Assembly (NCBI GenBank): GCA_024305745.1
Contig: JAHRBS010000004.1
Span: forward strand, 1,116,001 to 1,180,000
DNA: 64,000 nt
From: Polyporus tsugae
Lineage: Eukaryota; Basidiomycota; Agaricomycetes; Polyporales; Polyporaceae
Reading direction: 5' to 3'
This document shows, one piece after another, positions 49,264 to 58,514 of the stretch (position 1 is the first letter of the stretch; every line of letters begins with the position of its first letter). The notes beneath the pieces are model-generated. The model made no database searches. It worked only from the letters and a program-made list of their open reading frames with translations, and was not told the DNA's origin. A program made the position numbers and the translations under genes.

Positions 49264-50573
49264 TTTGCGCGGGACCTACTTCTCCAACTCGCATTCTTCA
49301 AACTGGACTGTATGCGCCCGCCCACGCCCCCACTTGACCCCCTTAACTGGTATACCTTATTGCTATCGACACGTCTACCAGCGCCTTCCAAGCCGGTCAT
49401 TGGTCCCTTTCACAATTCGTCCAAGACGTCGTGTACGTTATCGCCGGCGCTTGAAGTTAGCGTTTTTATCATCTCTGCCATCCGCGTATGGACACCTCAT
49501 TATCCGTATATCTTCCTATGCTTCGCACCTCGCACATTACATGCCGCACATCGTACTCCAACTCGCGTCGCCCTCTGTTCTTGTTGTCGCCGTTGTACCA
49601 ACAGCACGGTCTGTTTTTTTTTCGTTTGCTGGCTGTGTCTAGTTGCCCACCGGACATCTCACCCGTTCTGTTCCCCCAATGCGAAAGAAGAATCTGGCCT
49701 GGTCGGGCTTTGGATACCCCTGGCTAGTCGTTGTTGACGAAACAAATGTATTATTACTTGTAGTCTAGTGATATATATGCGCTCGCGTCCCGAATACCGA
49801 GACATGCATTGACAATTGCCGAAGGTCGAACACGATTGGTATGTTGTCCTGCCAGTGCATCGGTGGAGTGAGACGCAAATCCGCGTTCTAGGGGTGATGT
49901 GGATTAGCTAGATCTGCATAAGTGCTAAGCTAACGGAGAGGAGTTCGGACAAGATCGAGCTGCGGGCCCCGGCACTGCCACAGTATGTGCCACCAATAAG
50001 GCCAAGGGGTACAGATCTGGAAGTCCGAGACTCCCCAGACAAGTTGCGAACAAGCAAGCATGCATAGGTGTCCATGCCATCTAGACCATTTTTGTGAGTA
50101 GAGTCACCGGCTCGAACCCCAACAACATCAGGCAAGGATCACGTCTGTACCAGTTAGTACGTGTGAGACCTAGAGGTGTACGATGATACGCAAGTGGGAG
50201 CACTCCTCAAGGGATGGTTGGACACGACTGTGGGGAGTTGGAGAGTCGGAAGTGCGGCACTTACGCCGGAGATTGTTGTGGCACAGTAAGGCGTGTACTA
50301 TACACTGCAATAAAATGCAATCATGCTTCACGCACAGCATCAGCGCGCAAACTCTCTGCATCGCAATTAATGGGATGATTTCCAAACTCGTTGATCGTTG
50401 ATACCGAGAGAGGTTCATCAGAGTACAACGTACACACACCACACGATACACAGTGGCTACAGGAGCCCCTCGACTTCGGATACAAAACAATGCAGCTACA
50501 CTTAGTCCGCAAGTACCGTGCGAGCCTGAGACGAGAAGTACAAGAAGGGAGGAAGAGCACTTTCGCGGCAGTA
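49264..50573. other. Intergenic region, island border
   Basis: About 1.3 kb. From about 50525 rightwards it enters the inverted HNH-like duplication (downstream flank of the minus copy). The rest shows no gene; open frames lack motifs. Confidence 0.45.
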
Positions 50574-51660
50574 TCAGGACCTCCGCCGCAGTTTCTTCCG
50601 CGGAGCGTCGTCATTGCGCGCAGACGGGTCTATGGCCTGTTCCTCGCCATCGCCGTAGAACCGCTTTCCTGAGCGGAGCTGGTGGAAAGTAGATGTCGGC
50701 GCACTTGAAGCCGAGGTCAGGATGCCGCATGAAGACTTGGAGGCCGAGTGCGTACGGTGGGCGTGTGCGGGTAGACTCTGAGAGGTAGCTGGAGACTTGA
50801 ACGCTTGCCTCGAAGCAAGGCAGGCGGAAATGCGGTCCCGGATAACCGAAAGTTCCTCATCGGTGTAGTCGTCTGGGTAGAGTACGTCTTCCGAGTCGAA
50901 TGGGTCGTCAATCGGGTCCGATACAGCGCCGTCAGAGGTTTCACCGTCGTCATCCGTAGCAAAGGCGGAGAGGACCTCCGGATTGTCGTTGGAGGGTGAA
51001 CGCCGGACGCGTCTGAGCAAACCAGTGTCGAGGTCTACAATACTCCTGGACAGGAGCCAGTCTTGCCACTCGATTTCGCTGCCAGTTCGGAGCGCTGGGA
51101 TAGGAAGAGTTACGCTCGCGGACCTCCATTTCATGGGCCTGAAAGGCCGCCGGGTAGGGCGCATCTTGGTCATGGATGTCGATGCCTACGGCCCTGCCGT
51201 GGAATTTGTACTGGGAGCGGCTGTTGACATTGACGGAAACATATCTTTCACTCTGCCTGACTTTAGCTCCGTTCATCGCCCAAGTTCAAAACAACTCGAA
51301 CTCACTTCAGGATCAAAACGTATGTAGAAGGCGTGCTTCTTGAATAATACGTCGTGCGTGGCGCACATGACCACGCCGTTCTGTGGGTCGAACTCAGGGA
51401 GTGGCTGGGCGTGTTCTGGAAGTGCTCCCATTCTTCTAAGCTCCTTCCATCGATGGTGATGTATGTTAGTGCGACTCTCTCAAGAATTCAAACTGAGCAT
51501 TGACTTACTGTCCCTTCTTCCGTGCCGGGAACTATAAGTGTGTCCACCAAACCATACGCGTCCTGCTCCCCACAGACCACACATCCTGCCTCCCCAAGAA
51601 ATTGATCTCGCTTCGTTACGGCGTTATGTCGTGCAGTGATTGCCGACGAGGTCGAGGAAT
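50574..51660 (-). pseudogene. HNH-nuclease-like gene, copy 1 (apparent frameshift)
   Basis: Resembles a family common in agaricomycetes with an HNH core. The first clear exon (from 51660) reads TARHNAVTKRDQFLGEAG, then CVVCGEQDAYGLVDTLIVP. The next (51443-51306) is ELRRMGALPEHAQPLPEFDP, then QNGVVMCATHDVLFKKHAFY. From 51252 the reading SERYVSVNVNSRSQYKFHGR and FQAHEMEVR looks genuine. Soon after, at about 51090-51150, the plausible frame changes to EIEWQDWLLSRSIVDLD without usable splice sites, so I infer a frameshift or an assembly error. The end has PDDYTDEELSVIRDRISACL and a basic tail, RKKLRRRS. The Asn and second His of HNH are present, but the first His is replaced (TLIVP). The intron acceptor before ELRR is altered from CAG to CAC relative to copy 2. 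The N-terminal exon is unresolved. It could still be functional. Confidence 0.55.
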
Positions 51661-51882
51661 CTAATTATAAGTGGTAGTGGGGAGGGGTAGATACTCGACA
51701 GAGGGATAGAAAACGCTGTCACCGGAGGGGGCATTGCAGGATGGTGGCAGATCTAAAGATGTAGCAGGAGCGCTTGGTTAAGACTGCGACACAAAACTTA
51801 GGGGATGAAATATATATTCTGGGCGCATCCGACTCGAGAATGACGTCTCGCGGATTCGGCGGATGAAGAAGACAGCTAAGTA
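51661..51882. other. Flank between HNH-like copy 1 and Helitron-like unit A
   Basis: Presumed upstream region and possible first exon of copy 1 (a minus-strand ATG lies within it, with an improbably short 34-base intron). The final base, A at 51882, is the left target base of the element pair. Confidence 0.4.
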
Positions 51883-52847
51883 TCATAACTTAATAGAATG
51901 GGACGTGGGGGCGTCTATGCCACATGGAGAGCACATGGTGCCGCGTGGCTGCCATGTGCGCTGCCCAGGGAGGACCCGAAGTGCGCAGCGCGAGCTCGAA
52001 GCGGTCTGGCACGACGGGCAAGCCTTCAATTTCCCCCAGAGGAGATGGGCAAGAAATTGCGAAGAGACATTATACATATAATATCCTTTGTTTTGTTGGC
52101 ACTTAGGCCTGAAACAGCTGATATTATACGTACCGCACCCATTTCCCGCCTATATCCTCCCCAAGGACAAAGGAGGCTTGCCTGTCACCGTGCCGCCACA
52201 TGGTCACTGGCCCGAAGCAGGAATGTCACTCACGGGGGTTTTTTTTTTACCAGGCTTCCAGTGCACCTCGGGACTGCATGTCCTAGAGGCTAGCCCCCTC
52301 ATTGCGCATACCGGGAGATTTTGGGAGTGAGAACCCCTCAGGGAATTGGCATTATTAACTGCTCTCAGGCTTATCTTTATAGAGACTACATCCATCGCTC
52401 CCCCAAACATTAGTGCGTAACGGGCACTGAACGGGCTTGGCTGATCCACACCAGGTGCAACAGGCAAATAGTTGGTGCCACCAGTGTGTGTAGATATTAC
52501 ACTGGCTCACTGGGTGTGCATCGGGCGCAGCTGGACATGTGTGTGCAATGGGTAGCCTCTTGAGGACCACCATGACCCCGGGTGTAGTTCAGGTTTACCA
52601 GTACACATTAATGAGTGTACGGGGCGTAAGGAGCTCAAAGCAGCCATTTGAACTGTTTGGATTCAACTGTATATTGAATTCCGGCTCGCTGTGAGCTGCG
52701 GAGCCCGAGGCAAAGCATGGTAAACCCATGGGTAACAGCTGAGGGTAATAAGGACATAAAGGCGGGTTGTTTTACTCTTGAGTTTTTCACGCTGAGCCGA
52801 AGGCGAAGCAATTTAGCGTGGCAAAGCCACGGGTCAAAACACACTAG
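51883..52847 (+). mobile_element. Non-autonomous Helitron-like element, unit A
   Basis: Begins TCATAACTTAATAGAATGGG directly after an A. It ends with the hairpin CGTGGC-AAA-GCCACG (52817-52831), 12 bases, then CTAG (52844-52847). A second inverted pair (TTCACGC... and GCGAAGCAA region) lies just before it. A 5' TC, a 3' hairpin close to CTAG, and no terminal inverted repeat or target duplication are the marks of Helitrons. Length 965 bases, no RepHel coding. The sequence is about 85-90% similar by eye to the next unit over shared parts, beginning AGAATGGGACGTGGGGGCG in both. It carries an internal block (about 52013-52205) that unit B lacks. Identity as Helitron is inference from the ends. 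Confidence 0.75.
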
Positions 52848-53549
52848 TCATAATAGAATGGGACGTGGGGGCGTCTATGCCACATGGAGAGCACATGGTG
52901 CCGCGTGGCTGCCATGTGCGCTGCCCCGGGAGGACGCGAAGCGCGCAGCGCGAGCTCGGAGTGGTCTGGTGGAATCACTGGAATGTGAATGTCATTGTCA
53001 CCCACGGGTCTTGCCCCCAGGCTTCCAGTGCACCTCGGGACTGAGTATCCTAGAGGCTAGCCCTCTCATTGCATACCGGGAGATTTTGGGAGGGAGATCC
53101 CAGTGCATTTAACGGGCGGACACCGGGTGCAACGGGCGAATGGTTGGTGCAATGGGTGTTCATAGATATGACAAGGGGTCACCGGGTGTGCACCGGGTGC
53201 AACAGCAACTGGACATGTGTGCAATGGGTAGAGGACCACCGTGACCCCGGGCACGGTGTAGACTGTAGTTCAGGTTCACCCGGCACCGGTACACATTAAT
53301 GCACGGCGCGTGAAGAGCTCTAAAAGCCATTTGAGCTGTTTAGATTCAAATATATGTTGAATTCCAGCTCGCTGTGAGCTGCTGAGCCCAAGGCAAAGTA
53401 TGGTAAACCCACAGGTAACAGGGGGTAACTACGGATATGATAACTTTGGCACTGGCAGATTGTTTTACTCTTGAGTTGTTTTGCTTCGTTACGCTGAGCC
53501 GAAGGTGAAGCAATTTATCGTGGCAAAGCCACGGGTCAAAACAAACTAG
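52848..53549 (+). mobile_element. Non-autonomous Helitron-like element, unit B (head-to-tail with A)
   Basis: Starts TCATAATAGAATGGG on the base after the CTAG of unit A, with no host sequence between. Ends with the same hairpin (53519-53533), 12 bases, then CTAG (53546-53549), followed by T. The left base A (51882) and right base T (53550) fit insertion of the pair into an AT dinucleotide. 702 bases. It lacks about 190 bases present in unit A and carries several small deletions elsewhere. An outer stem TTGCTTC...GAAGCAA at about 53481-53513 lies before the terminal hairpin. No coding capacity. Confidence 0.75.
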
Positions 53550-53723
53550 TTACTTTAAAGTATAGCAGTCGTGGAGTCGCCACGTGGTATTGTCACGTGA
53601 ATGACGTCATCCGTTTCCGATCCGCTCTGAACTAAAGCTACTTAGTACGTCTTTCAACCCTTCATTCTGCGCGATGGCCGCCTCTGTCAGCTCGGGGGGC
53701 CCTTGAGGGGTCCCCCCCTTCAG

Positions 53724-54336
53724 ACTGCGACTCCTCGATCTCGCCCACAATCGCTGCACGACATAATATCAATGCCGTAAAGAAGCGAGATCAGTTTCTT
53801 GGGAGGGCAGGATGTGTGGTCTGTGGGGAGCAGGACCCGTACGTTTTGGTGGAGACACTTATAGTCCCCGGCACGGAAGAAGGGATAGTAAGTCAATGCT
53901 CAGCTTGGATTCTTCTGACATTAACATGCATCAGCGTCGATGGCAGGAGCTTAGGAGCACGGCAGCGCTTCCAACACAAGCCCAACTACAACCTGAGTTC
54001 GACGCACATAATGGAGTCATCATGTGCGTCAATCCGGACGACTACACGGACGAGGAACTTCTGGTTATGCGGGACCGCATTTCCGCATGCCTTGCTTCGA
54101 GGCAAGGGCCTAAGTCTCCAGTTAATAGCCCTCCACCCACACACGCCGACCGTACGCGCTCGGCCTCCTCGCCTTCATCCGGCGACTTGATCTTGGCTTC
54201 AAGTGTGCCGACATACAATTTCCACCAGCTTCGCTCAGGAAAGCGGCCATACGGCGATTGCGAGGAAGAAGCTGTGGCCCCCGGGCTGGCTGCACGCAAT
54301 GACGCTTCGCGGAAGAAACACAGGCGGAGGTCCTGA
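53724..54336 (+). pseudogene. HNH-nuclease-like gene, copy 2 (core deleted)
   Basis: Inverted paralogue of copy 1. The first exon reads IAARHNINAVKKRDQFLGRA, then CVVCGEQDPYVLVETLIVP. After an intron (GTAAGT to CATCAG, about 53889-53938) the second begins RRWQELRSTAALPTQAQLQP, then EFDAHNGVIMC. It jumps directly to NPDDYTDEELLVMRDRISAC. The THD..F histidine, the FHGRAV block and the whole middle of copy 1 are missing (over 100 residues). The frame is kept across the deletion and the end is RKKHRRRS-TGA at 54336. The sequence before the first exon holds a GC palindrome-like stretch (GGGGGGCCCTTGAGGGGTCC, from about 53694) and no usable start, so the N-terminus is unresolved. Probably inactive as a nuclease; whether it makes protein is unknown. 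Confidence 0.6.
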
Positions 54337-55221
54337 TACCGCCGCAAAAGTGTTTTTCCTCCTTTCTCGTACTTGCCGTCTCCTCGCATGGTAGAGCATT
54401 CACACGTACGTTCTCCTTCAGAAGCAGGCAAGCCCCCTGTAGTCAATATATCAGCGCCAGGGTCAACCATGGTGGCTTTGGAGGAGACGACCTAGTAGTA
54501 GATTGTATAATCCGTATATTAATGAGTAGAGATACAAGACACATAGCGCGATAGCTACAGAGTCTCGGCGGGCTGCGGATGGTCGTCGGATGTGTTCACT
54601 GTGTTGGGAGGCAAATTGCCCGCGGCGCCCGCAGAAAGGCCTTGGAATAAGTTGGAAGGGCCTAAACCGAAATCTCCGTCCACGTCGCAGACTATTCCGG
54701 CCGTCATTGCGTGCTCGCGTTGCACTCTTTGACACAGGACGTTGACCGTCACTCCGTTAGTGTTGGTAAACGATCGCACGCTTGCGTGTGCAGTGTACAT
54801 ACAGTGCGGGATTGCCAGTGGGGCGTCGTGCAGAGACGTTCTACAGCGCATGGTGGGTGCGGTACCCGTATGGATCCGGGGTTGGGAGTGAGGTGGAGGA
54901 TGACGAGGGGCGGTGAACGGTCGACTCATGATAGGGAGCCAGGTAGAGCAAGACACAGGAGAGGACCTGATCAGCTCGGGAGTATACGCGTGAACGACTT
55001 CCTGGCTTCATGATGGACGGCAGCAACCTTGCACACAACGTAAAGTACTTGAGCTTGAATGTTTCATGGTCGAACTACATCATATCAGGCCTAAAGAATA
55101 CTTATCCACGCTACACATAGTATGTAGGTTCGATCAGGCAGCTGCGAGCGAGCACCACAGCAACCAACAACATCATCCAGCCAACCGCAAACCGGCGGCC
55201 GGGCCATTAGATCCTATACAC
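54337..55221. other. Intergenic region with a weak minus-strand open frame
   Basis: The first 60 bases belong to the inverted duplication. A minus-strand frame (54555-54860) reads VQREHAMTAGIVCDVDGDFG and GPSNLFQGLSAG with a stop at 54555, but no start, splice partner or family is evident. Confidence 0.35.
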
Positions 55222-56379
55222 CTACGCCTTCGCCTCAGGCTCAGGTTCCACTTCCACGCCCCTCCAAATAGACGGATACCACGCCCTCCGACCGGTCTCG
55301 GGATCCACCCCTCCTTTCACGTCCTCCCCGCTCCCTGTCGGTAACAAGAAGCCGCTCCGCCTGTACACACCCTCCGCACTGGGGTCCCCGACGTTGAGGT
55401 TAACCTCCTCCTTGAACCCACACGCGGGCGGGCGGTCGGGCACCCCATGCACGCCATACGGGGCCACGTCCAGCAAGTACCGCGTGATCGCGCGCACCAT
55501 CGTCTCCGCGACGCCCTTCCGCCTGTGCTCCGGAGAGACGTACACGTTCCGGATGGCGATCGTCCGGGGCGTGATGCGCCCGAGGAGGGCGAACGCCGCC
55601 GGGCGCCCGTCGGGCTCAGCCTCCAGCCGACAGGCCCACACGAGGCCCGCGTCGGCGGCGCCCGTGAGCGTCTGGATCGCGTCCTCGATGGAGAAGATGC
55701 CACGCCACGGAGACGTCGCCTGGAAGTGCTGCCAAAGGGCGGCGACGGCGGGGAGTCCGGCGAGCGTCGCGGGCTCGACGCGGTACGGCGGGGGCGTCGC
55801 GGGTGGGGGCGGGAGGGACGCCCTGGTCGCGTAGGAGATGCGGGAGGAATGGTCGAAATCCCCGAGGAGGATCTTGGCTTTTCGGCCTTTGGCGCGGAGG
55901 AGGGCGATCCACGTGTTGATGAAAGCCTCGACGGGCTTGAGGGGCCCGATGATCTTGTCGAAGACGAGTGGGTCGGGGAGCACGGCGAGGACGGAGGTGG
56001 CGAGGAGCGTCGTTGCGGCGGCGAGGAGCTCGGGGTCCTTTGCGAGCCGCTCGTCGGCGGGGCAGGGCGTGGACATCATCCATGCGAAGTCCTGCTTGTT
56101 CACGGACAATGTGATCCTGGCGGTGCAATGAGTTTATGGCAGCGGAGGGCAATCAGCTGCATTTGAAGGAAGACTGGATGATTATACTCACAAGAGATCC
56201 TCTCCCTGGTATATCGCGAAGATATATGTCGGAATGTCAGACACTGGGCGGGTCGGAATACCGCTGAGGAAGTCCCGCAAGGACCCAATGCCGAAGTTCA
56301 TGAAGCTGTCATCGTAGTCCTTCGTCGCCTCCAGATAGGCGTGCGGGTCATCGAAGCGCAGAAAACGAAGGCCAGACAT
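55222..56379 (-). CDS. GNAT-family N-acetyltransferase
   Basis: Acetyl-CoA-dependent transferase of the GNAT fold; acceptor unknown. The start MSGLRFLRFDDPHAYLEAT is at 56379. A GTGAGT intron after QGEDLL (56160s) joins to ITLSVNKQDFAWMMSTPCP. The N-terminal half, about 170 residues (HAYLEATKDYDDSFMNFGIG, LVFDKIIGPLKPVEAFIN), is a fungal extension. The GNAT half has LAGLPAVAALWQHFQATSP, AFALLGRITPRTIAIRNVYV and the acetyl-CoA loop SPEHRRKGVAETMVRAITRY (R/Q-x-x-G-x-A). Then NLNVGDPSAEGVYRRSGF, the typical late strand and helix. It ends VEPEPEAKA-TAG. About 340 residues, intact. High GC in this gene compared with flanks is notable but not evidence of transfer. Confidence 0.85.
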
Positions 56380-58514
56380 ATTCTCACAGGATTCAAGTCG
56401 CGACGCAGAATGATTGAGGAAAGCGAGTGTTGAACATGTCCGAGTCAATCATCCTCCACCACTATTTCAACGTATCAGCAGACGCCTCTGTTGCCCCATC
56501 GAGTCAGAACATCTACGCTAAAGCGATGACTCGACTGGCCGGGAATACCGGGATTCGGGAGAATTGGGCTGCAGGCCCGGGCCTGCGGGACACCTGGTCG
56601 GAGGATTGTGAGCTTACTTATCCTTGCTCATCTGCGCTCAGGAATCATTGATGGCGGCTACGGACTTACGAGATATTAGGATGCCAACGGGCATGCATGC
56701 CCTTGCTCGAATTCATGCGTCGCACATGATCACATAACTAGCCATGAGCTCCCTAACATCGATACCACAGTCAGTAACATTATTGAACATTAGGCAAATG
56801 ACAAGTCAACTTGCGATTCGGTCACTGGCAGGCTGTTGAGAATGTCCGCAGTGGTGAGAGGTCAATATTAATGGTACTGTAAAAATGGGCACAGCGTCGA
56901 ATTCATGGTTCCATTGCCAAGGGGATCAAAGAAAAGTCTCATCCTACTTACCGGCCGTGGGCCTAGTCCCGATGACCTCCGATGACTCGCCGGACATGAA
57001 TGCATGAATCATGCACACATACGATCGATGGGCGAAGAGATCAAGCGCCCATTCGGCACGTTGCCTCCATCGATGGACCATCGTCATCAACGCTCAGCGC
57101 TCAGCGCTAGGCCCGTGCCACTTGACCATAACCACAACACTTATGCTACTTACTCGGCTAAATCCAACTTTCCGCCCTCGTTTCACCGACTCCCGAAAGA
57201 TCCTTTGTAAATGCACCAACACCTCGAGTCTAAAACAGCTATTCTGTGGCCGGTCGGTGATAATCTGGCAGGCCCGGCGAGTGCTGAGGCTGGCAGCCAG
57301 GATACCGCTCGGGGAGTACTCGGGCGTGCGTGTCAGGGAACCCCTCTGACACGAGATGTGGCATTGATCGTCGCCTGTTTTTCTGCTGGTTCACTAACTC
57401 TACTGACAGGAGGAGGAGTCCGGAAATGCATATGGACATCAATGCATCAAGCTCGATGAGAGGTCGACATCCTCGGGCGAACGGTGTTGCGAGTAGATGG
57501 CAGAGAGAAACGGACGCAAGGTGAGAAGCCGTCGAGTGGCCATCAGCGGCGCGTTGCATGATGCGCGTTGTGGAAGACACACGTGGCTATGGGACGCGAT
57601 CGATGTGTTGCAGCGTACTCTACCTACAGAAGCTATTCGGGTGACGTTACGTTCTAGATCTGGTGTTTGGGAGTGGTTCTCGCCGGGTGTGCTCGTCGGA
57701 CTGGCCTTCTGGAACGACCAAGTGTGCGTACTTGTGTATCCTTTTGCGTGCGATGAACCAACATGCTGACAGTTACGTGAGGTAGATCTCGCGCCGGGAC
57801 ATCCACTGGGTGGGTGTCCGTTGGGGCTGGCCACGGTTGTCAAACAGAGCACAGGCGCATGCGGGCCGCAGGCCGTTTCAGGTATGGCTGTGATTCATGT
57901 GCTCTCTGCAAGATGGCAGAAACAAGTGGCGGCAAGGCTCACACGGGTTTCCATGGTTCGATGCCCATGCGTCAGCAGCAAGCTTGTGGACCTGTCCGCA
58001 GTTTGGATCGAGGACGAGAGGGAGGGTGGCTAAACGATGGCAGCCGGCGGCGGCAAGGCGATCTACTTCGACCCAATGGTCCACGTCGGTGAATGGATGG
58101 GATCTGGGAGACTCGCGAGAGATGATCCCGGCAAGATGGCGAATTAAGGGTGGCAGCTCGGAGGGGATCAGAGAAGGAACTTGCGGCAGAAGGACTGCCT
58201 CTATCGCCGGGACGGCGGCGCACTCCGGTAGGGTCTCTGCCTCGAATAGAAGCCATGGCCGCAGTGATTTGACCGTATCGGGCAGGTGTCAAGGCGAGAC
58301 GTCGGGCGAAGCAGTCTTACCTCCTCACTTGTCACGCCCGTCCTCTCCCTCCCTCCCTCCTCCCCCGGCGACATTCCGCGCCCTGCCACCACTCGCCCAT
58401 GTCCCCCGACTGACGACACGCTCGTCTCCCCCCTCTTGCTCCCGTACCACCACCATCCTTCTTCTTACTCCACACCTGTATATAATTCACCCACCCTCTT
58501 TTGCCTCGCCATCC
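56380..58514. other. Long divergent intergenic region
   Basis: About 2.1 kb between the GNAT gene (-) and the Ser/Pro-rich gene (+). The + frame of the latter is open upstream to 57897, but that part has a different composition and no motif. A TATATAA at 58479-58485 lies 30 bases before the ATG at 58515. Nothing else found. Confidence 0.5.

Larger units (their letters stand above)
50525..54395. repeat. Inverted duplication bracketing the HNH-like pair
   Basis: Left arm about 50525-51660 (read on the minus strand) and right arm about 53724-54395 (plus strand) are homologous and face each other. Similarity includes exons, an intron start (GTAAGTCAATGCTCAG in both) and about 50 bases beyond both stop codons (CCGC.AAAGTG.T.TTCCTCC pattern). 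The right arm lacks an internal block of roughly 350-450 bases. The space between the arms is largely filled by the two Helitron-like units. Confidence 0.7.

Noticed and set aside
50095..50135. tRNA-like word GGGGTTCGAGCC on the minus strand
   Set aside because: No cloverleaf can be built around it.
51898..53112. Open frames inside the Helitron-like units (131 codons in each)
   Set aside because: The shared start arises from the repeated DNA itself; frames diverge after indels and show no replicase or helicase motif.
57897..58514. In-frame upstream extension of the Ser/Pro-rich protein
   Set aside because: Different composition, no motif, overlaps promoter-like sequence and a TATA box; the ATG at 58515 begins the ordered N-terminus.
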